DNA from: Secundilactobacillus odoratitofui DSM 19909 = JCM 15043
Lineage (GTDB): Bacteria; Bacillota; Bacilli; Lactobacillales; Lactobacillaceae
NCBI RefSeq assembly: GCF_001434895.1
Contig: NZ_AZEE01000030.1
Span: 348,526 to 412,525 of the forward strand
Direction: 5' to 3'
DNA: 64,000 nt
Shown: positions 25,853-37,170 of the stretch, one piece after another
How the letters are laid out: every line of letters starts with the position of its first letter
How positions within the stretch are numbered: the stretch's first letter is position 1
Made by a program: the position numbers and the translations under genes
The notes under the pieces: model-generated
Seen by the model: the letters and a program-made list of their open reading frames with translations, nothing else
Told to the model about the DNA's origin: nothing
The model's database searches: none

Positions 25853-26452
25853 ATGTATCAGTATTTAGAAGGCAAAATTGTGGAGATTCAACCCGCTTAC
25901 GTTGTACTCGATGTGAACGGTGTTGGATTTCTGATTCGCGTTGCAAATCCATTTCAATTTGAAGTTAGTGACGCGATGGTCAAAATCTATGTCCATCAAA
26001 CTATTAGTGATACAGCGCAAACGCTATATGGCTTTGGGTCACTAAAAGAAAAACAATTATTCGAAAAATTATTAGCGGTCTCTGGTATTGGTGCCAAGAG
26101 CGCTTTAGCCATTCTGGCCAACGGTGATCAGCAGGCCATTGTTGATGCCATTAGTCACGATGATGTCACTTATCTAACGAAGTTTCCTGGTGTGGGTAAA
26201 AAGACTGCTCAGCAAATCGTGTTGGATTTACGTGACAAATTAACCGACTTAACGCAGACTGGGCTATTTGAAGCTGAGCGCACAGTTGATGCCGGTCAAA
26301 CGGATGCTGCCTTGGCAGATGCGCTGGCAGCGTTAACAGCGTTAGGTTATCGTGATCGCGATATTAAACGGGTTGAAAAAACTTTAAGGGCAGATTCAAA
26401 GCAGACAACGGATGCCTATTTAAGTGCAGCGTTAAAGCTATTAACGAAGTAA
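25853..26452 (+). CDS. ruvA: Holliday junction branch migration protein RuvA
   Basis: A 199-residue DNA-binding subunit that grips four-way junctions and loads RuvB. The OB-fold N-terminus ([21 protein letters not shown]), the two helix-hairpin-helix motifs ([16 protein letters not shown] near 73-88 and [19 protein letters not shown] near 107-125) and the flexible linker before the C-terminal RuvB-binding domain are all visible. ATG 25853 follows a weak TGGAG. It precedes ruvB by 22 bases. Confidence 0.97.
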   Translation: MYQYLEGKIVEIQPAYVVLDVNGVGFLIRVANPFQFEVSDAMVKIYVHQTISDTAQTLYGFGSLKEKQLFEKLLAVSGIGAKSALAILANGDQQAIVDAISHDDVTYLTKFPGVGKKTAQQIVLDLRDKLTDLTQTGLFEAERTVDAGQTDAALADALAALTALGYRDRDIKRVEKTLRADSKQTTDAYLSAALKLLTK

Positions 26453-26474
26453 ACAAAAGGAAGGGGGAGTTGAG

Positions 26475-27488
26475 ATGACTGAAGATGATCGCGTTATTGG
26501 CGGTTCAGCGCAAGATGACGCTGAATCGTCGATTGAGCAATCGCTTCGACCGTCAAGCCTAGCGACTTATATTGGTCAAACGGCGCTTAAGCGTGAGTTG
26601 AGCGTCTACATTCAAGCTGCCAAAAAACGTGAAGAAGCACTTGATCACGTTTTGCTGTACGGACCGCCTGGTTTAGGGAAGACGACGCTGGCCATGATTA
26701 TCGCGACCGAAATGCAGGTTGGGATTAAAACTACCAGTGGTCCTGCGATTGAAAAAACGGGTGATCTGGTTGCCTTACTCAACGAACTCAACCCTGGCGA
26801 TGTGTTATTTATTGATGAGATTCACCGCTTGCCGAAGGTGGTTGAGGAGATGCTTTATTCTGCTATGGAGGATTTCTTCATCGATATTGTGGTGGGGCAG
26901 GGACCAACCGCACACCCCATCCACTTTCCATTGCCACCGTTTACCTTGATTGGTGCAACGACGCGGGCTGGTTTGCTTTCAGCGCCACTGCGCGACCGGT
27001 TTGGTATTGTCGGTCATATGGCGTATTATGACACTGATGATTTGGAAGAAATTGTGACTAGATCTGCCCGAATTTTGAACTCGCCCATCCAAGAAGAAGG
27101 GGCACATGAGATTGCCCGTCGTTCAAGGGGAACCCCGCGGATTGCTAATCGCTTGTTGAAGCGAATTAGAGACTTTGCAGAGGTGTCGGATCAACATGAC
27201 TCGATTGATAAGCCAATCGTTCAACAAGCATTGAGAATGCTTCAAGTTGATGAAGCGGGCTTAGATCAAACCGATGTGAAGTTGCTTGAAACGATGATTA
27301 AATTTTACAATGGTGGCCCAGTTGGCTTGAGTACCTTGGCAGCTAATGTTGGTGAAGAGACTGATACAGTGGCTGAAATGTACGAGCCGTTTTTACTTCA
27401 AAAGGGTTTCATCAAACGAACTGCCAGAGGTCGAATGGTTACACCACTCGCATACGAACATCTAGGTATTACACCAGAAACAAACTGA
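26475..27488 (+). CDS. ruvB: Holliday junction helicase RuvB
   Basis: A 337-residue AAA+ motor that drives branch migration with RuvA. Walker A is [11 protein letters not shown] near residues 65-75, Walker B DEIHRLP near 116, and sensor region [16 protein letters not shown] near 163-178; the C-terminal winged helix ends in [13 protein letters not shown]. Length is standard. ATG follows GGAAGGGGGAG. It is co-transcribed with ruvA and probably with queA, 13 bases downstream. Confidence 0.98.
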   Translation: MTEDDRVIGGSAQDDAESSIEQSLRPSSLATYIGQTALKRELSVYIQAAKKREEALDHVLLYGPPGLGKTTLAMIIATEMQVGIKTTSGPAIEKTGDLVALLNELNPGDVLFIDEIHRLPKVVEEMLYSAMEDFFIDIVVGQGPTAHPIHFPLPPFTLIGATTRAGLLSAPLRDRFGIVGHMAYYDTDDLEEIVTRSARILNSPIQEEGAHEIARRSRGTPRIANRLLKRIRDFAEVSDQHDSIDKPIVQQALRMLQVDEAGLDQTDVKLLETMIKFYNGGPVGLSTLAANVGEETDTVAEMYEPFLLQKGFIKRTARGRMVTPLAYEHLGITPETN

Positions 27489-27501
27489 AAGGGATCAGAT
27501 A

Positions 27502-28536
27502 ATGACACTTACAACCGAAGATTTTGACTACGATTTACCACACGAGTTAATTGCACAAACCCCCATCGAAAAACGTGACGCGTCACGCTTGTTGGTATTA
27601 GACCACAAGACCGGTGAATTAAGCGATCAACATTTTTACGATATCATTGATCAACTTAACCCCGGTGATGCAGTTGTGATGAACAACTCTCGGGTCATGC
27701 CAGCCCGGATTTATGGCGTTAAGCCAGAAACTGGCGGTCACGTTGAAGTGCTACTCTTGCACAACACCAAGGGTGACGAATGGGAAACACTGATGAAACC
27801 AGCTAAGCGAATTAAAGTTGGGACCACAGTTAGCTTTGGTGACGGCTTGTTAACGGCCACGGTCACGGAAGAATTAGAGCATGGTGGCCGGATGATTGAA
27901 TTCCACTATGACGGGATTTTTATGGAGATTCTCGAAAAACTCGGCGAAACGCCATTACCACCATACATCAAGGAAAAACTCGATGATCCGGAACGTTACC
28001 AAACGGTTTATGCCAAAGAGAATGGTTCGGCGGCTGCGCCAACTGCTGGTTTACACTGGACCAAAGAATTACTCCAACAGGTTCAAGATAAGGGTGTTAA
28101 GTTAGTGTATCTAACCTTACACGTCGGTCTTGGTACTTTCCGTCCAGTGGATGAGAAGAACATTGAAGATCACAAGATGCACTCTGAGTTTTATCAACTC
28201 TCGGAAGAATCTGCCAAAACACTCAACGAGGTTCGTGCTAATGGTGGTCGAATCGTCGCCACGGGGACGACTTCAATTCGGACGCTTGAGACGATTGGGA
28301 CTAAGTTTCATGGTGAGATTAAGGCCGATTCTGGCTGGACTGATATCTTCATCAAGCCTGGTTATCAATGGCAAGTGGTTGATGCTTTCATCACCAATTT
28401 TCACTTGCCTAAATCAACGTTGGTAATGTTAGTTGCTGCATTTACTGGCCGCGATATGATTTTGAACGCTTATCAACACGCCATCGACGAGAAGTACCGC
28501 TTCTTTAGTTTTGGCGACGCAATGTTTATTAAGTAA
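27502..28536 (+). CDS. queA: S-adenosylmethionine:tRNA ribosyltransferase-isomerase
   Basis: A 344-residue enzyme that converts preQ1 in the tRNA wobble position to epoxyqueuosine using the ribosyl part of SAM. Family signatures are [14 protein letters not shown] at residues 8-21, SRLLVLD near 29-35, [10 protein letters not shown] near 58-67, [13 protein letters not shown] near 174-186 and the ending [12 protein letters not shown]. It follows ruvB and precedes tgt, the other queuosine-pathway gene, as in many lactobacilli. Confidence 0.98.
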   Translation: MTLTTEDFDYDLPHELIAQTPIEKRDASRLLVLDHKTGELSDQHFYDIIDQLNPGDAVVMNNSRVMPARIYGVKPETGGHVEVLLLHNTKGDEWETLMKPAKRIKVGTTVSFGDGLLTATVTEELEHGGRMIEFHYDGIFMEILEKLGETPLPPYIKEKLDDPERYQTVYAKENGSAAAPTAGLHWTKELLQQVQDKGVKLVYLTLHVGLGTFRPVDEKNIEDHKMHSEFYQLSEESAKTLNEVRANGGRIVATGTTSIRTLETIGTKFHGEIKADSGWTDIFIKPGYQWQVVDAFITNFHLPKSTLVMLVAAFTGRDMILNAYQHAIDEKYRFFSFGDAMFIK

Positions 28537-28588
28537 CTGACGACGACCTCTTATTGCTATTTGAATAAGGGGCCGTTACTAGTCCTAA

Positions 28589-29746
<1,158 letters not shown>

Positions 29747-29811
29747 GATAGCATGGACTGAATGACTTTTTTTTGTTAAATTATAGGATAGACAAAGGTG
29801 GGTGAAAGAAT

Positions 29812-30234
29812 TTGGACGTTTTAGCAGGTTCAAGTGCTAGTGGATACTCTAGCATGTTATTGATTGTGGTAATGATCGTTGCGATGTACTTCTTAATGAT
29901 CCGACCACAACGTAAGCAACAAAAAAAGCACCAAGATACTTTGAACCAATTAAAGAAGGGCGATCACGTTGTTACTATTGGTCGTCTTCACGGTGTGATT
30001 GATGAAATCAACCAAGAAGCAAAGACGGTTACACTTGATTGTGACGGTATTTACTTGGTCTTTGATATGAACGCCATTGCGACCGTATCTCAGCGAGCTG
30101 CAGCCAGTGAAGTGGCCTCAGCTACGACTGAAGAAACGACAACGCAAGAAGACGAAACTGCAACAACTGATGATGCGACATCAGCTGACGATTCAGCCGA
30201 CGAAGCTTCAGAAGAGCCAAAAGCAGACAAGTAA
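29812..30234 (+). CDS. yajC: preprotein translocase subunit YajC
   Basis: A 140-residue single-pass membrane protein of the Sec auxiliary complex. One N-terminal helix (SSMLLIVVMIVAMYFLMI) is followed by RPQRKQQKKHQDTLNQLKKGD, the family hallmark, and a small cytoplasmic beta domain. The last 40 residues are a low-complexity Glu/Asp/Thr/Ala tail, longer than in B. subtilis. The start is TTG 29812 behind AAAGGTGGGTG. A terminator follows directly. Confidence 0.94.
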   Translation: MDVLAGSSASGYSSMLLIVVMIVAMYFLMIRPQRKQQKKHQDTLNQLKKGDHVVTIGRLHGVIDEINQEAKTVTLDCDGIYLVFDMNAIATVSQRAAASEVASATTEETTTQEDETATTDDATSADDSADEASEEPKADK

Positions 30235-30236
30235 GC

Positions 30237-30266
30237 AAAATCTCCCAGTTAGTGGGAGATTTTTTG
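30237..30266 (+). terminator. terminator after yajC
   Basis: AAAATCTCCCA and TGGGAGATTTTTT form an 11-bp stem with a tight loop and T-run. Confidence 0.9.
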
Positions 30267-30287
30267 TTTTAAGGGGGGGTGACGCTG

Positions 30288-31406
30288 ATGGATAATCCAA
30301 TTCAAATTAATGATGATCGAAAAATCTTACACGTTGATATGGACGCCTTTTACGCGTCGATTGAGCAGCGAGACACCCCCGCTTACCAAACGCTACCGTT
30401 GGTGATTTCAAGGGATCCTCGCCAAACTGGCGGGCGTGGTGTTGTGACGACCGCTAATTATGTTGCCAGACAGTTTGGTATCCACTCAGCGATGCCAGCT
30501 CAGCAGGCGCTCAAGCTTTGCCCCAAGGCGGTGTTTGTAACCCCCAACTTTCCCCATTATCGTGAAATTTCAGATCAAATCCACGCCATTTTTCACACCT
30601 TTACAGATATCATTGAAACCGTTGCGTTTGATGAAGCCTACCTCGATATCACAACCAACAAGCGTCAAATTGATGATCCAGTCGTCCTGGCGACCCAACT
30701 TCAGGCGGAAATTTGGGATCAGACTCATTTAACTAGTTCAATTGGTGTTTCTTACAGTAAGTTTTTGGCCAAAGAAGCATCCGATTATCGTAAACCAGTT
30801 GGCATCACGATTATTCACGCCAGTGACGCACACGACTTTTTGATGAAACTGCCAATCGAACGTTTCCGGGGCGTGGGCAAGAAAACGGTGCCGAAGATGC
30901 ATGAGTTGGCCATTAAAAACGGTGCTGATCTATTCAAATGGCATGAGTTAGACTTGATTCAAAAATTTGGCCGGTTTGGTGAAGTCCTCTACCAACGCGT
31001 TCGTGGGGTAGATGACCGCCCAGTTGAGTATCAACGAGATCGAAAATCAATCGGCAAGGAACGCACTTACTGGCCCTTTTTGACGACGCGAAGTGAAGCA
31101 GATCAACAGCTCGATAAACTGGCTGAGATGGTGGCCAAAACCGTTAAAAAGCAACAGATGCATGGCCGGACCTTAGTTTTGAAAGTCCGCTACGGTGATT
31201 TTAAAACCCAGACCAAGCGCGTTACGCAAGCCGAGTTTATTGACAATCAGCCACAGATTTACGCACAACTTGCCAAACAAATCATGGACGATCTACCACA
31301 GAGCCAAGAGGGTATTCGGTTGTTAGGTATCACCTTAACGGGGCTAGCACCAATTGCATTTGAAAATATGCGATTAGCGCTTTTTGACGATGATCACGAA
31401 TTTTGA
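30288..31406 (+). CDS. dinB: DNA polymerase IV
   Basis: A 372-residue Y-family translesion polymerase. Catalytic carboxylates are in [15 protein letters not shown] (about residues 14-28) and FDEAYLDIT near 115-123; [15 protein letters not shown] is the thumb helix-hairpin-helix. Start ATG 30288 is chosen because the AAGGGGGGG ribosome site (30271-30279) is 8 bases before it; the in-frame GTG at 30279 overlaps that site. It stands alone after the yajC terminator. Confidence 0.96.
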   Translation: MDNPIQINDDRKILHVDMDAFYASIEQRDTPAYQTLPLVISRDPRQTGGRGVVTTANYVARQFGIHSAMPAQQALKLCPKAVFVTPNFPHYREISDQIHAIFHTFTDIIETVAFDEAYLDITTNKRQIDDPVVLATQLQAEIWDQTHLTSSIGVSYSKFLAKEASDYRKPVGITIIHASDAHDFLMKLPIERFRGVGKKTVPKMHELAIKNGADLFKWHELDLIQKFGRFGEVLYQRVRGVDDRPVEYQRDRKSIGKERTYWPFLTTRSEADQQLDKLAEMVAKTVKKQQMHGRTLVLKVRYGDFKTQTKRVTQAEFIDNQPQIYAQLAKQIMDDLPQSQEGIRLLGITLTGLAPIAFENMRLALFDDDHEF

Positions 31407-31444
31407 GGTTTGCAACTGGTTAATGTTTTTTTATTTTCGGTTGC

Positions 31445-31474
31445 TTGCTTATCTTCTGGTTAAAACGTTATACT
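31445..31474 (+). promoter_or_regulatory. promoter of nrnA-helicase unit
   Basis: -35 TTGCTT (31445-31450), 18-base spacer, -10 TATACT (31469-31474), 39 bases before the nrnA ATG. Confidence 0.6.
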
Positions 31475-31513
31475 GTAATGATGACTGAACGAAGCGTCTG
31501 AAAGGTGATTCAT

Positions 31514-32473
31514 ATGACATTAAAAGAAACCCAATCCAAAATTTTATCGATAATCAAACAACATCAAACCATTATTATTCACCGGCACCAGCGACCAGAT
31601 CCGGATGCAATCGGCTCTCAAATGGGGTTGGCTGCGATTTTAAAGGCTAGTTTTCCTGACAAACAAATCTATGCCGTGGGTAAACAATATCCTGGCTTTG
31701 ACTGGTTAGGGACCACTGATACCATTGAAGATACTGTATACGAGCATGCCTTAGTCATCGTTGTCGATACTGCTAATCAGCCACGCGTTGACGATGATCG
31801 GTATACGAAAGGCGATGCAATGATTAAGATCGACCATCATCCAAATGATGATCAATTTGGTGATGTGATGTGGGTTGCACCTGAAGCCTCCAGCACGTCA
31901 GAACTGGTTTTTGATTTTTACACTGCGTTTAAAGATCAACTGACTTGTCCAGATGAAGCGGCCCGATTGCTTTATGCAGGTATCGTGGGCGACACCGGAC
32001 GATTTATGTACCCAGCTACTTCGCCACACACGATGCAGGTTGCGGGTCAGCTCATGACGTTTGGCTTCTCCGCCAGTGACGTCAACCAAAAAGAAGATGA
32101 GATTTCAATTCCTTTGGCGCGACTTTCGGCCTTCGTTTATGATCAATTAACGATTTTACCTAGTGGTGCAGCTTACATTAAATTAAGTGATGAAGTATTA
32201 GAGCCATTTAAACTGGGTGATGAATCCACTAGTTCGGTTGTGCCTTTGCCGGGCCGACTTAAAGAAGTGACAGCCTGGGCGATTTTTGTGGAATCAAAGG
32301 ACCACACGTTCCGGATTCGCTTACGGTCAAAGGGCCCTGCCATCAACGAATTAGCAAAGCGCCATGGCGGTGGCGGTCACGCTTTAGCTAGCGGTGCGCT
32401 CGCTCATGATGATGATGAAATCAAGCAAGTTGTAAAAGAACTCGACACACTACTGTTAGAGCAAGGAGAATAA
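31514..32473 (+). CDS. nrnA: DHH-family oligoribonuclease / pAp phosphatase NrnA
   Basis: A 319-residue DHH/DHHA1 phosphoesterase that degrades short RNA oligomers and 3'-phosphoadenosine 5'-phosphate. Metal-binding motifs are RPDPDAIGSQMG (about residues 24-35), VVDTANQPRVD near 90 and IDHHPND near 107-113; the C-terminal DHHA1 part carries KRHGGGGHALASGA near 288-301. ATG 31514 is preferred over the in-frame GTG at 31505, which overlaps the AAAGG ribosome site. The next gene begins 1 base after the stop. Confidence 0.93.
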   Translation: MTLKETQSKILSIIKQHQTIIIHRHQRPDPDAIGSQMGLAAILKASFPDKQIYAVGKQYPGFDWLGTTDTIEDTVYEHALVIVVDTANQPRVDDDRYTKGDAMIKIDHHPNDDQFGDVMWVAPEASSTSELVFDFYTAFKDQLTCPDEAARLLYAGIVGDTGRFMYPATSPHTMQVAGQLMTFGFSASDVNQKEDEISIPLARLSAFVYDQLTILPSGAAYIKLSDEVLEPFKLGDESTSSVVPLPGRLKEVTAWAIFVESKDHTFRIRLRSKGPAINELAKRHGGGGHALASGALAHDDDEIKQVVKELDTLLLEQGE

Positions 32474-32474
32474 A

Positions 32475-33836
32475 ATGAGTCAAACTTTTGGTGAGTTTGG
32501 TTTAAAGCCGTTTTTATTGGCGGCCTTAACTGAACTCCAATTTAAAGCACCTACTGAGGTGCAAGCAAAACTGATTCCGGTGGTTCGTGCTGGTAAAAGC
32601 GTGGTTGGCCAATCACAAACGGGTAGTGGTAAGACCCACGCCTTTTTATTGCCCATTTTTGATGGTTTAGAGGCTGATAATCATGAAGTCCAGGCGGTTA
32701 TCACGACCCCAAGCCGTGAATTAGCCTACCAAATTTATGAGGATGCCAAGCAGCTGGCTAAATTCAGTCCGGAACCACTGCGGTTGGGAAACTACGTTGG
32801 TGGAACTGACAAGCGTCGGCAAATCGAAAAGTTGGAGCATGAACAGCCCCAGTTAGTCATTGGGACACCAGGACGAATTCGGGATTTGATTAAAACAGGT
32901 GCTTTAGACGTGCATACGGCTAGTCAGTTCGTCGTTGATGAAGCTGATATGACGCTGGACTTAGGTTTCTTAGCCGATGTTGACCAAATTGCGGCTCGAA
33001 TGCCTGAAAAATTACAAATGATGGTCTTTTCCGCTACGATTCCTGAAAAACTCAAGCCATTTTTACGTAAATATATGGCTAATCCCGTTGTGGAAGAGAT
33101 CCCAGTAAAGTCAGTCATCAGTCCAACCATTGATAACTGGTTGCTGGCGACGAAGGGCCACTCTAAAAATGCCTTAATTTATCAATTATTGACGATGGGT
33201 GAACCATACCTCGCCTTGGTTTTTGCGAACACCAAGCAGCGGGTCATTGAAATTGCGACTTATCTGAAACAGCAGAACCTCAAAGTTGCCGTCATTCATG
33301 GCGATGTTCCTGCTAGACAGCGTAAACGGGTCATGCGGGAAGTTCAAAACCTTGATTATCAATTTGTGGTGGCTACTGACTTGGCAGCTCGTGGGATTGA
33401 TATCGATGGTGTTTCCCACGTCATCAACGATGGTATCCCAGAGGACCTTGATTACTTCGTTCACCGGGTTGGCCGAACGGGTCGCAAAGGCCTGCCAGGT
33501 ACGGCAATCACTTTTTATTCACCCGATGAAGAAGATCAAATTGAAGCATTGGAAGATATGGGCATCACGTTTAAGCCAAAAGAAATCAAAAACGGTGAGG
33601 TTGTCGATTCCTTTGACCGAAACCGTCGTCAAAAGCGGGCTAAGAAGACCGTTAAGATTTCTGGAGCCATGGCAGGTAAGATTCACAAAAAGAAACAAAA
33701 AGTAAAGCCTGGCTATAAACGCAAAATCAAGCAAGCCATTTCTAAGGAACAAATGTATGAACGCCGCTTGAAACAACGTCAAGATCGTCGGACAAGTAAA
33801 AAGCAAAAGAAATCTTCTTCTCAGCGTTACCAATAA
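32475..33836 (+). CDS. cshB: DEAD-box RNA helicase (CshB-like)
   Basis: A 453-residue ATP-dependent RNA helicase. Ordered motifs: Q motif (ELQFKAPTEVQ), Walker A QTGSGKT near residue 49-55, PSRELA (Ia), GTPGRI (Ib), DEAD box as VDEADM near 153-158, SAT motif FSATIP, and HRVGRTGRKG (VI) near 330. The last 70 residues are a very basic Lys/Arg/Gln tail that probably binds RNA. It is translated together with nrnA (stop and start 1 base apart), suggesting an RNA-turnover unit. The assignment to CshB rather than another DEAD-box branch is tentative. Confidence 0.9.
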   Translation: MSQTFGEFGLKPFLLAALTELQFKAPTEVQAKLIPVVRAGKSVVGQSQTGSGKTHAFLLPIFDGLEADNHEVQAVITTPSRELAYQIYEDAKQLAKFSPEPLRLGNYVGGTDKRRQIEKLEHEQPQLVIGTPGRIRDLIKTGALDVHTASQFVVDEADMTLDLGFLADVDQIAARMPEKLQMMVFSATIPEKLKPFLRKYMANPVVEEIPVKSVISPTIDNWLLATKGHSKNALIYQLLTMGEPYLALVFANTKQRVIEIATYLKQQNLKVAVIHGDVPARQRKRVMREVQNLDYQFVVATDLAARGIDIDGVSHVINDGIPEDLDYFVHRVGRTGRKGLPGTAITFYSPDEEDQIEALEDMGITFKPKEIKNGEVVDSFDRNRRQKRAKKTVKISGAMAGKIHKKKQKVKPGYKRKIKQAISKEQMYERRLKQRQDRRTSKKQKKSSSQRYQ

Positions 33837-33851
33837 GCTGAGTTGGGTGAC

Positions 33852-33880
33852 TTGCGCGGACATAGGTTTTGCCGTATACT
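33852..33880 (+). promoter_or_regulatory. alaS promoter
   Basis: -35 TTGCGC (33852-33857), 17-base spacer, -10 TATACT (33875-33880), immediately upstream of the T-box leader. Confidence 0.75.
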
Positions 33881-33886
33881 AAACGA

Positions 33887-34099
33887 CGTATTGCAGTGCG
33901 GATATGCTTTGGAACTGGATATTTCAGAAACGTTTTGGTTGCTGTGAAAAACGAATCCTGACCATGGTGCTCCCTCACCGCTCAACTGAATAACCGTTGC
34001 TCAACGAACTGAGCTTAAGAGGTAAACGATTAACATCGTTGCAAGTAAAGTGGTACCGCGTCCATGGCGTCTTTACTAGCAGCGATGTTTTATTATTTT
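33887..34099 (+). promoter_or_regulatory. T-box leader controlling alaS
   Basis: The T-box consensus AAGTAAAGTGGTACCGCG is at 34043-34060. The terminator form pairs AACATCG (34032-34038) with CGATGTT (34083-34089) and AGTAAAG (34044-34050) with CTTTACT (34071-34077), followed by a T-rich run to 34099; the T-box bases would open this by pairing with uncharged tRNA(Ala). The stem I region starts near 33888. I could not fix the specifier codon by eye. Confidence 0.9.
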
Positions 34100-34113
34100 A
34101 AAGGAGAGAAAGC

Positions 34114-36759
34114 ATGAAAGAATTAAGTAGTAGTGAGATCCGTCAGATGTATCTGGATTTCTTTAAGAGCAAGGGGCATACCATTATGCCTAGTGCATCA
34201 CTCGTTCCAGTTGATGATCCAACCTTACTCTGGATCAACTCTGGTGTTGCGACAATGAAAAATTATTTTAACGGTTCCGTTGTGCCTAAGAACCCGCGGA
34301 TGACCAGCTCGCAAAAGAGTATTCGGACGAATGATATTGAAAACGTTGGTCGGACCGCACGACACCACACTTTATTTGAAATGTTGGGTAACTTCTCCGT
34401 TGGTGATTATTTCAAGGATGAAGCCATTGCTTGGGCTTGGGAATTACTGACCTCGCCAGACTGGTTTGGCTGGGATCCAGATAAACTGTACATGACGGTC
34501 TACCCTAAAGACGATGCTGCTAAACAACGCTGGTTAGAAGTTGGCGTTGCGGCGGACCATATCGTCGAAGCCGAAGATAACTTCTGGGATATTGGTGAAG
34601 GCCCTTCAGGCCCAGATAGTGAAATCTTCTACGATCGCGGTCAATCTTTCAATAATCTGGCTGAAGATGATCCTGAAAACTACCCAGGTGGCGAAAATGA
34701 ACGTTACTTGGAAGTTTGGAATATCGTGTTCTCTCAGTTTAACCATGAACCTGATGGCTCATACAAACCATTACCCCGGAAAAATATTGATACTGGGATG
34801 GGCTTGGAACGGGTTGTGTCTGTGTTCCAAAATGCTAAAACCAACTTTGAAACTGATTTGTTCTTACCAATGATTCACGCTACTGAAGACTTCAGCGATA
34901 ACAAAAAGTACAACGCTGATGCGAAGGATGACGTGTCGTTCAAGGTGATTGCCGATCACGCTCGAGCAATCACTTTTGCGATTGGCGACGGCGCCTTACC
35001 TTCTAATGAAGGGCGTGGCTACGTTATCCGTCGGTTGATTCGTCGGGCCGTTGTGAATGGTCAAAAACTTGGTATCGATGGGGCCTTCTTATATAAGTTG
35101 GTGCCAGTTGTTGGTGAAGCCATGAAGGCCTACTATCCCGAAGTACTGAAGAACAGTGATTACATTGCTAAGGTGGTTAAGTCTGAAGAAGATCGTTTCA
35201 ACGAGACGCTTTCTGATGGCCTGAGTTTACTAAACGAATTGATTGCCGAAACAAAACAGGCCGGTCAGTCTGAAATTGATGGTGCAGAAGCCTTCAAGCT
35301 TTATGACACGTATGGTTTTCCAGTTGAGTTAACCCGTGAATACGCCGCTGATGAGGGTATCAAAGTTGACGAAGCCGGATTCGAAGCTGAAATGAAGAAA
35401 CAACGAGACCGCGCACGACAGGCTCGTAATTCAGATAATTCAATGGGTGTGCAAACTGATTTATTGATTGGGGTCAAGTCACCAAGTGAATACGTCGGTT
35501 ACACCCAATTGGAAGTTGAAAAAGCGACGATTAGTGATATCTTGGCTGACGGTGCTCTCGTTCAATCGACAGAGGGTGAATACGCCCAGGTTATTTTTGA
35601 CAAGACACCGTTCTATGCCGAAATGGGTGGTCAAGTTGCCGATAAGGGTAATGTTTTAGATGCTAAAGGCAACGTGATTGCCAGCGTTGAAGATGTTCAA
35701 CACGCGCCTAATGGTCAAAACTTGCACACTTTGAAGTTACACCAAGCAATTAAAGTGGGCGATCAAGTTACGCTGAAAGTTGACGCCCATTTCCACAGCA
35801 AGGTTGAAAAGAACCATACCGCAACCCACTTACTAGACCAAGCCCTTCGTAATGTGTTTGGTGAACATACACAACAAGCTGGTTCTTTGGTTGAACCAAA
35901 CTACTTGCGGTTTGATTTCACCCACTTTGGTCAAGTAACTGATGATGACCTTGCCAAGGTTGAAGCAATCGTGAACGAAAAGATTTTTGAAGAGCTTCCC
36001 GTAACGACTACGGTTACTGATCAAGCCACTGGTAAAAAAATGGGTGCCATCGCGTTGTTCAGCGATAAGTATGGTGATCAGGTTCGGGTCGTTTCAATTG
36101 GTGATTTTTCAATTGAATTCTGTGGTGGGACCCACGTTAAAAATACCAATGAACTGGGATTGTTCAAGATTACATCCGAAACTGGGATTGGTGCGGGCAC
36201 TCGTCGAATCGAAGCCGTAACGGCTGGTGATGCCTTTGCCTATCTGAATGATCATGATCAAATTTTGACGACCGCTGCAGCCAGCTTGAAGTCTCAAAAG
36301 GTTGCTGAAGTGCCGACTAAGATTCAACAACTTCAAGAACAAATCAAAGTGCTTAATACCAAGGCCGAAAGCTTAGAGGCTAAGTTAGCTGGTCAACAAG
36401 CTGGTGCAATTTTTGATAACGTTCAAACAGTTAACGGTAAGCAACTGATTACTGGCGTTGTGCAAGTTTCTTCGATGGATCAACTGCGTCAATTAGCAGA
36501 TACATGGCGTCAAAAATCACTTTCAGACGTGTTAGTCCTTGGTGCAGAAGTTGGTGAAAAAGCCAACTTGATCGTGGCTGCTAGTGATGATGCAATCAAG
36601 GCTGGCGTTAAAGCTGGTGATTTGATCAAAGCAATTTCACCAAAAATCAATGGTGGTGGTGGCGGTCGACCTAACTTGGCGCAAGCCGGTGGTAAAAACC
36701 CTGCTGGACTACAAGCAGCAATGGATGAAGCAGCAAAATGGCTGTCAAATTTAGATTAA
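34114..36759 (+). CDS. alaS: alanyl-tRNA synthetase
   Basis: An 881-residue class II aminoacyl-tRNA synthetase that charges tRNA(Ala). Motifs: SSSEIRQMYLDFFKSKGH at the start, RHHTLFEMLGNFSVGDYF near residue 88-105, GLERVVSVFQN near 230, the editing domain metal site NHTATHLLDQAL near 568-579 with FCGGTHVKNTNELG near 669-682, and the Gly-rich C-Ala segment GGGGGRPNLAQAGG near 847-860. Length is normal. ATG follows AAAGGAGAG. Expression is controlled by the T-box upstream. Confidence 0.99.
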   Translation: MKELSSSEIRQMYLDFFKSKGHTIMPSASLVPVDDPTLLWINSGVATMKNYFNGSVVPKNPRMTSSQKSIRTNDIENVGRTARHHTLFEMLGNFSVGDYFKDEAIAWAWELLTSPDWFGWDPDKLYMTVYPKDDAAKQRWLEVGVAADHIVEAEDNFWDIGEGPSGPDSEIFYDRGQSFNNLAEDDPENYPGGENERYLEVWNIVFSQFNHEPDGSYKPLPRKNIDTGMGLERVVSVFQNAKTNFETDLFLPMIHATEDFSDNKKYNADAKDDVSFKVIADHARAITFAIGDGALPSNEGRGYVIRRLIRRAVVNGQKLGIDGAFLYKLVPVVGEAMKAYYPEVLKNSDYIAKVVKSEEDRFNETLSDGLSLLNELIAETKQAGQSEIDGAEAFKLYDTYGFPVELTREYAADEGIKVDEAGFEAEMKKQRDRARQARNSDNSMGVQTDLLIGVKSPSEYVGYTQLEVEKATISDILADGALVQSTEGEYAQVIFDKTPFYAEMGGQVADKGNVLDAKGNVIASVEDVQHAPNGQNLHTLKLHQAIKVGDQVTLKVDAHFHSKVEKNHTATHLLDQALRNVFGEHTQQAGSLVEPNYLRFDFTHFGQVTDDDLAKVEAIVNEKIFEELPVTTTVTDQATGKKMGAIALFSDKYGDQVRVVSIGDFSIEFCGGTHVKNTNELGLFKITSETGIGAGTRRIEAVTAGDAFAYLNDHDQILTTAAASLKSQKVAEVPTKIQQLQEQIKVLNTKAESLEAKLAGQQAGAIFDNVQTVNGKQLITGVVQVSSMDQLRQLADTWRQKSLSDVLVLGAEVGEKANLIVAASDDAIKAGVKAGDLIKAISPKINGGGGGRPNLAQAGGKNPAGLQAAMDEAAKWLSNLD

Positions 36760-36840
36760 CGTGTTAGACTTGTATTACTAGCTGAATTAAGATGTGAAAT
36801 TGGAGTTATATTTCATTCCAATTACAACACAACACAACCG

Positions 36841-36869
36841 TTGTCGTTCACTGGTTAATCCGGTAGAAT
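36841..36869 (+). promoter_or_regulatory. ireB-ruvX promoter
   Basis: -35 TTGTCG (36841-36846), 17-base spacer, -10 TAGAAT (36864-36869), 31 bases before the ireB ATG. Confidence 0.7.
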
Positions 36870-36900
36870 AAGAACAAAGAACATCGGTGGAGGTGTGATC

Positions 36901-37170
36901 ATGAGTACGTTAGATAAGACCATGTATTTTGATTTTAACGATAAACAACCAAAGGACGTTCATGATACTTTAGTGACAGTGTATCAAGCGCTTGAGGAAA
37001 AGGGGTATAACCCAATTAACCAGATCGTCGGCTACTTGCTTTCTGGTGACCCGGCTTATATTCCTCGTATCAATGATGCGCGGAATTTGATTCGTAAACA
37101 TGAACGTGATGAGATCATCGAAGAATTGGTTCGCTTCTACCTGAATGAGAATGGGACGTTGACTAAGTAA
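36901..37170 (+). CDS. ireB: IreB-family regulatory phosphoprotein (DUF965)
   Basis: An 89-residue protein of the UPF0297/IreB family. In Enterococcus, IreB is phosphorylated by the kinase IreK and tunes cephalosporin resistance. The family pattern is complete: [10 protein letters not shown] at residues 4-13, [26 protein letters not shown] near 40-65 and [12 protein letters not shown] near the end. ATG 36901 is chosen: GGAGG at 36889-36893 is 7 bases before it, while the in-frame GTG at 36895 is too close. The stop overlaps the next ATG by one base. Confidence 0.95.
   Translation: MSTLDKTMYFDFNDKQPKDVHDTLVTVYQALEEKGYNPINQIVGYLLSGDPAYIPRINDARNLIRKHERDEIIEELVRFYLNENGTLTK

Noticed and set aside
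36798-36823. Hairpin AATTGGA/TCCAATT after alaS as terminator
   Set aside because: Only 7 AT-rich base pairs and no T-run follows.
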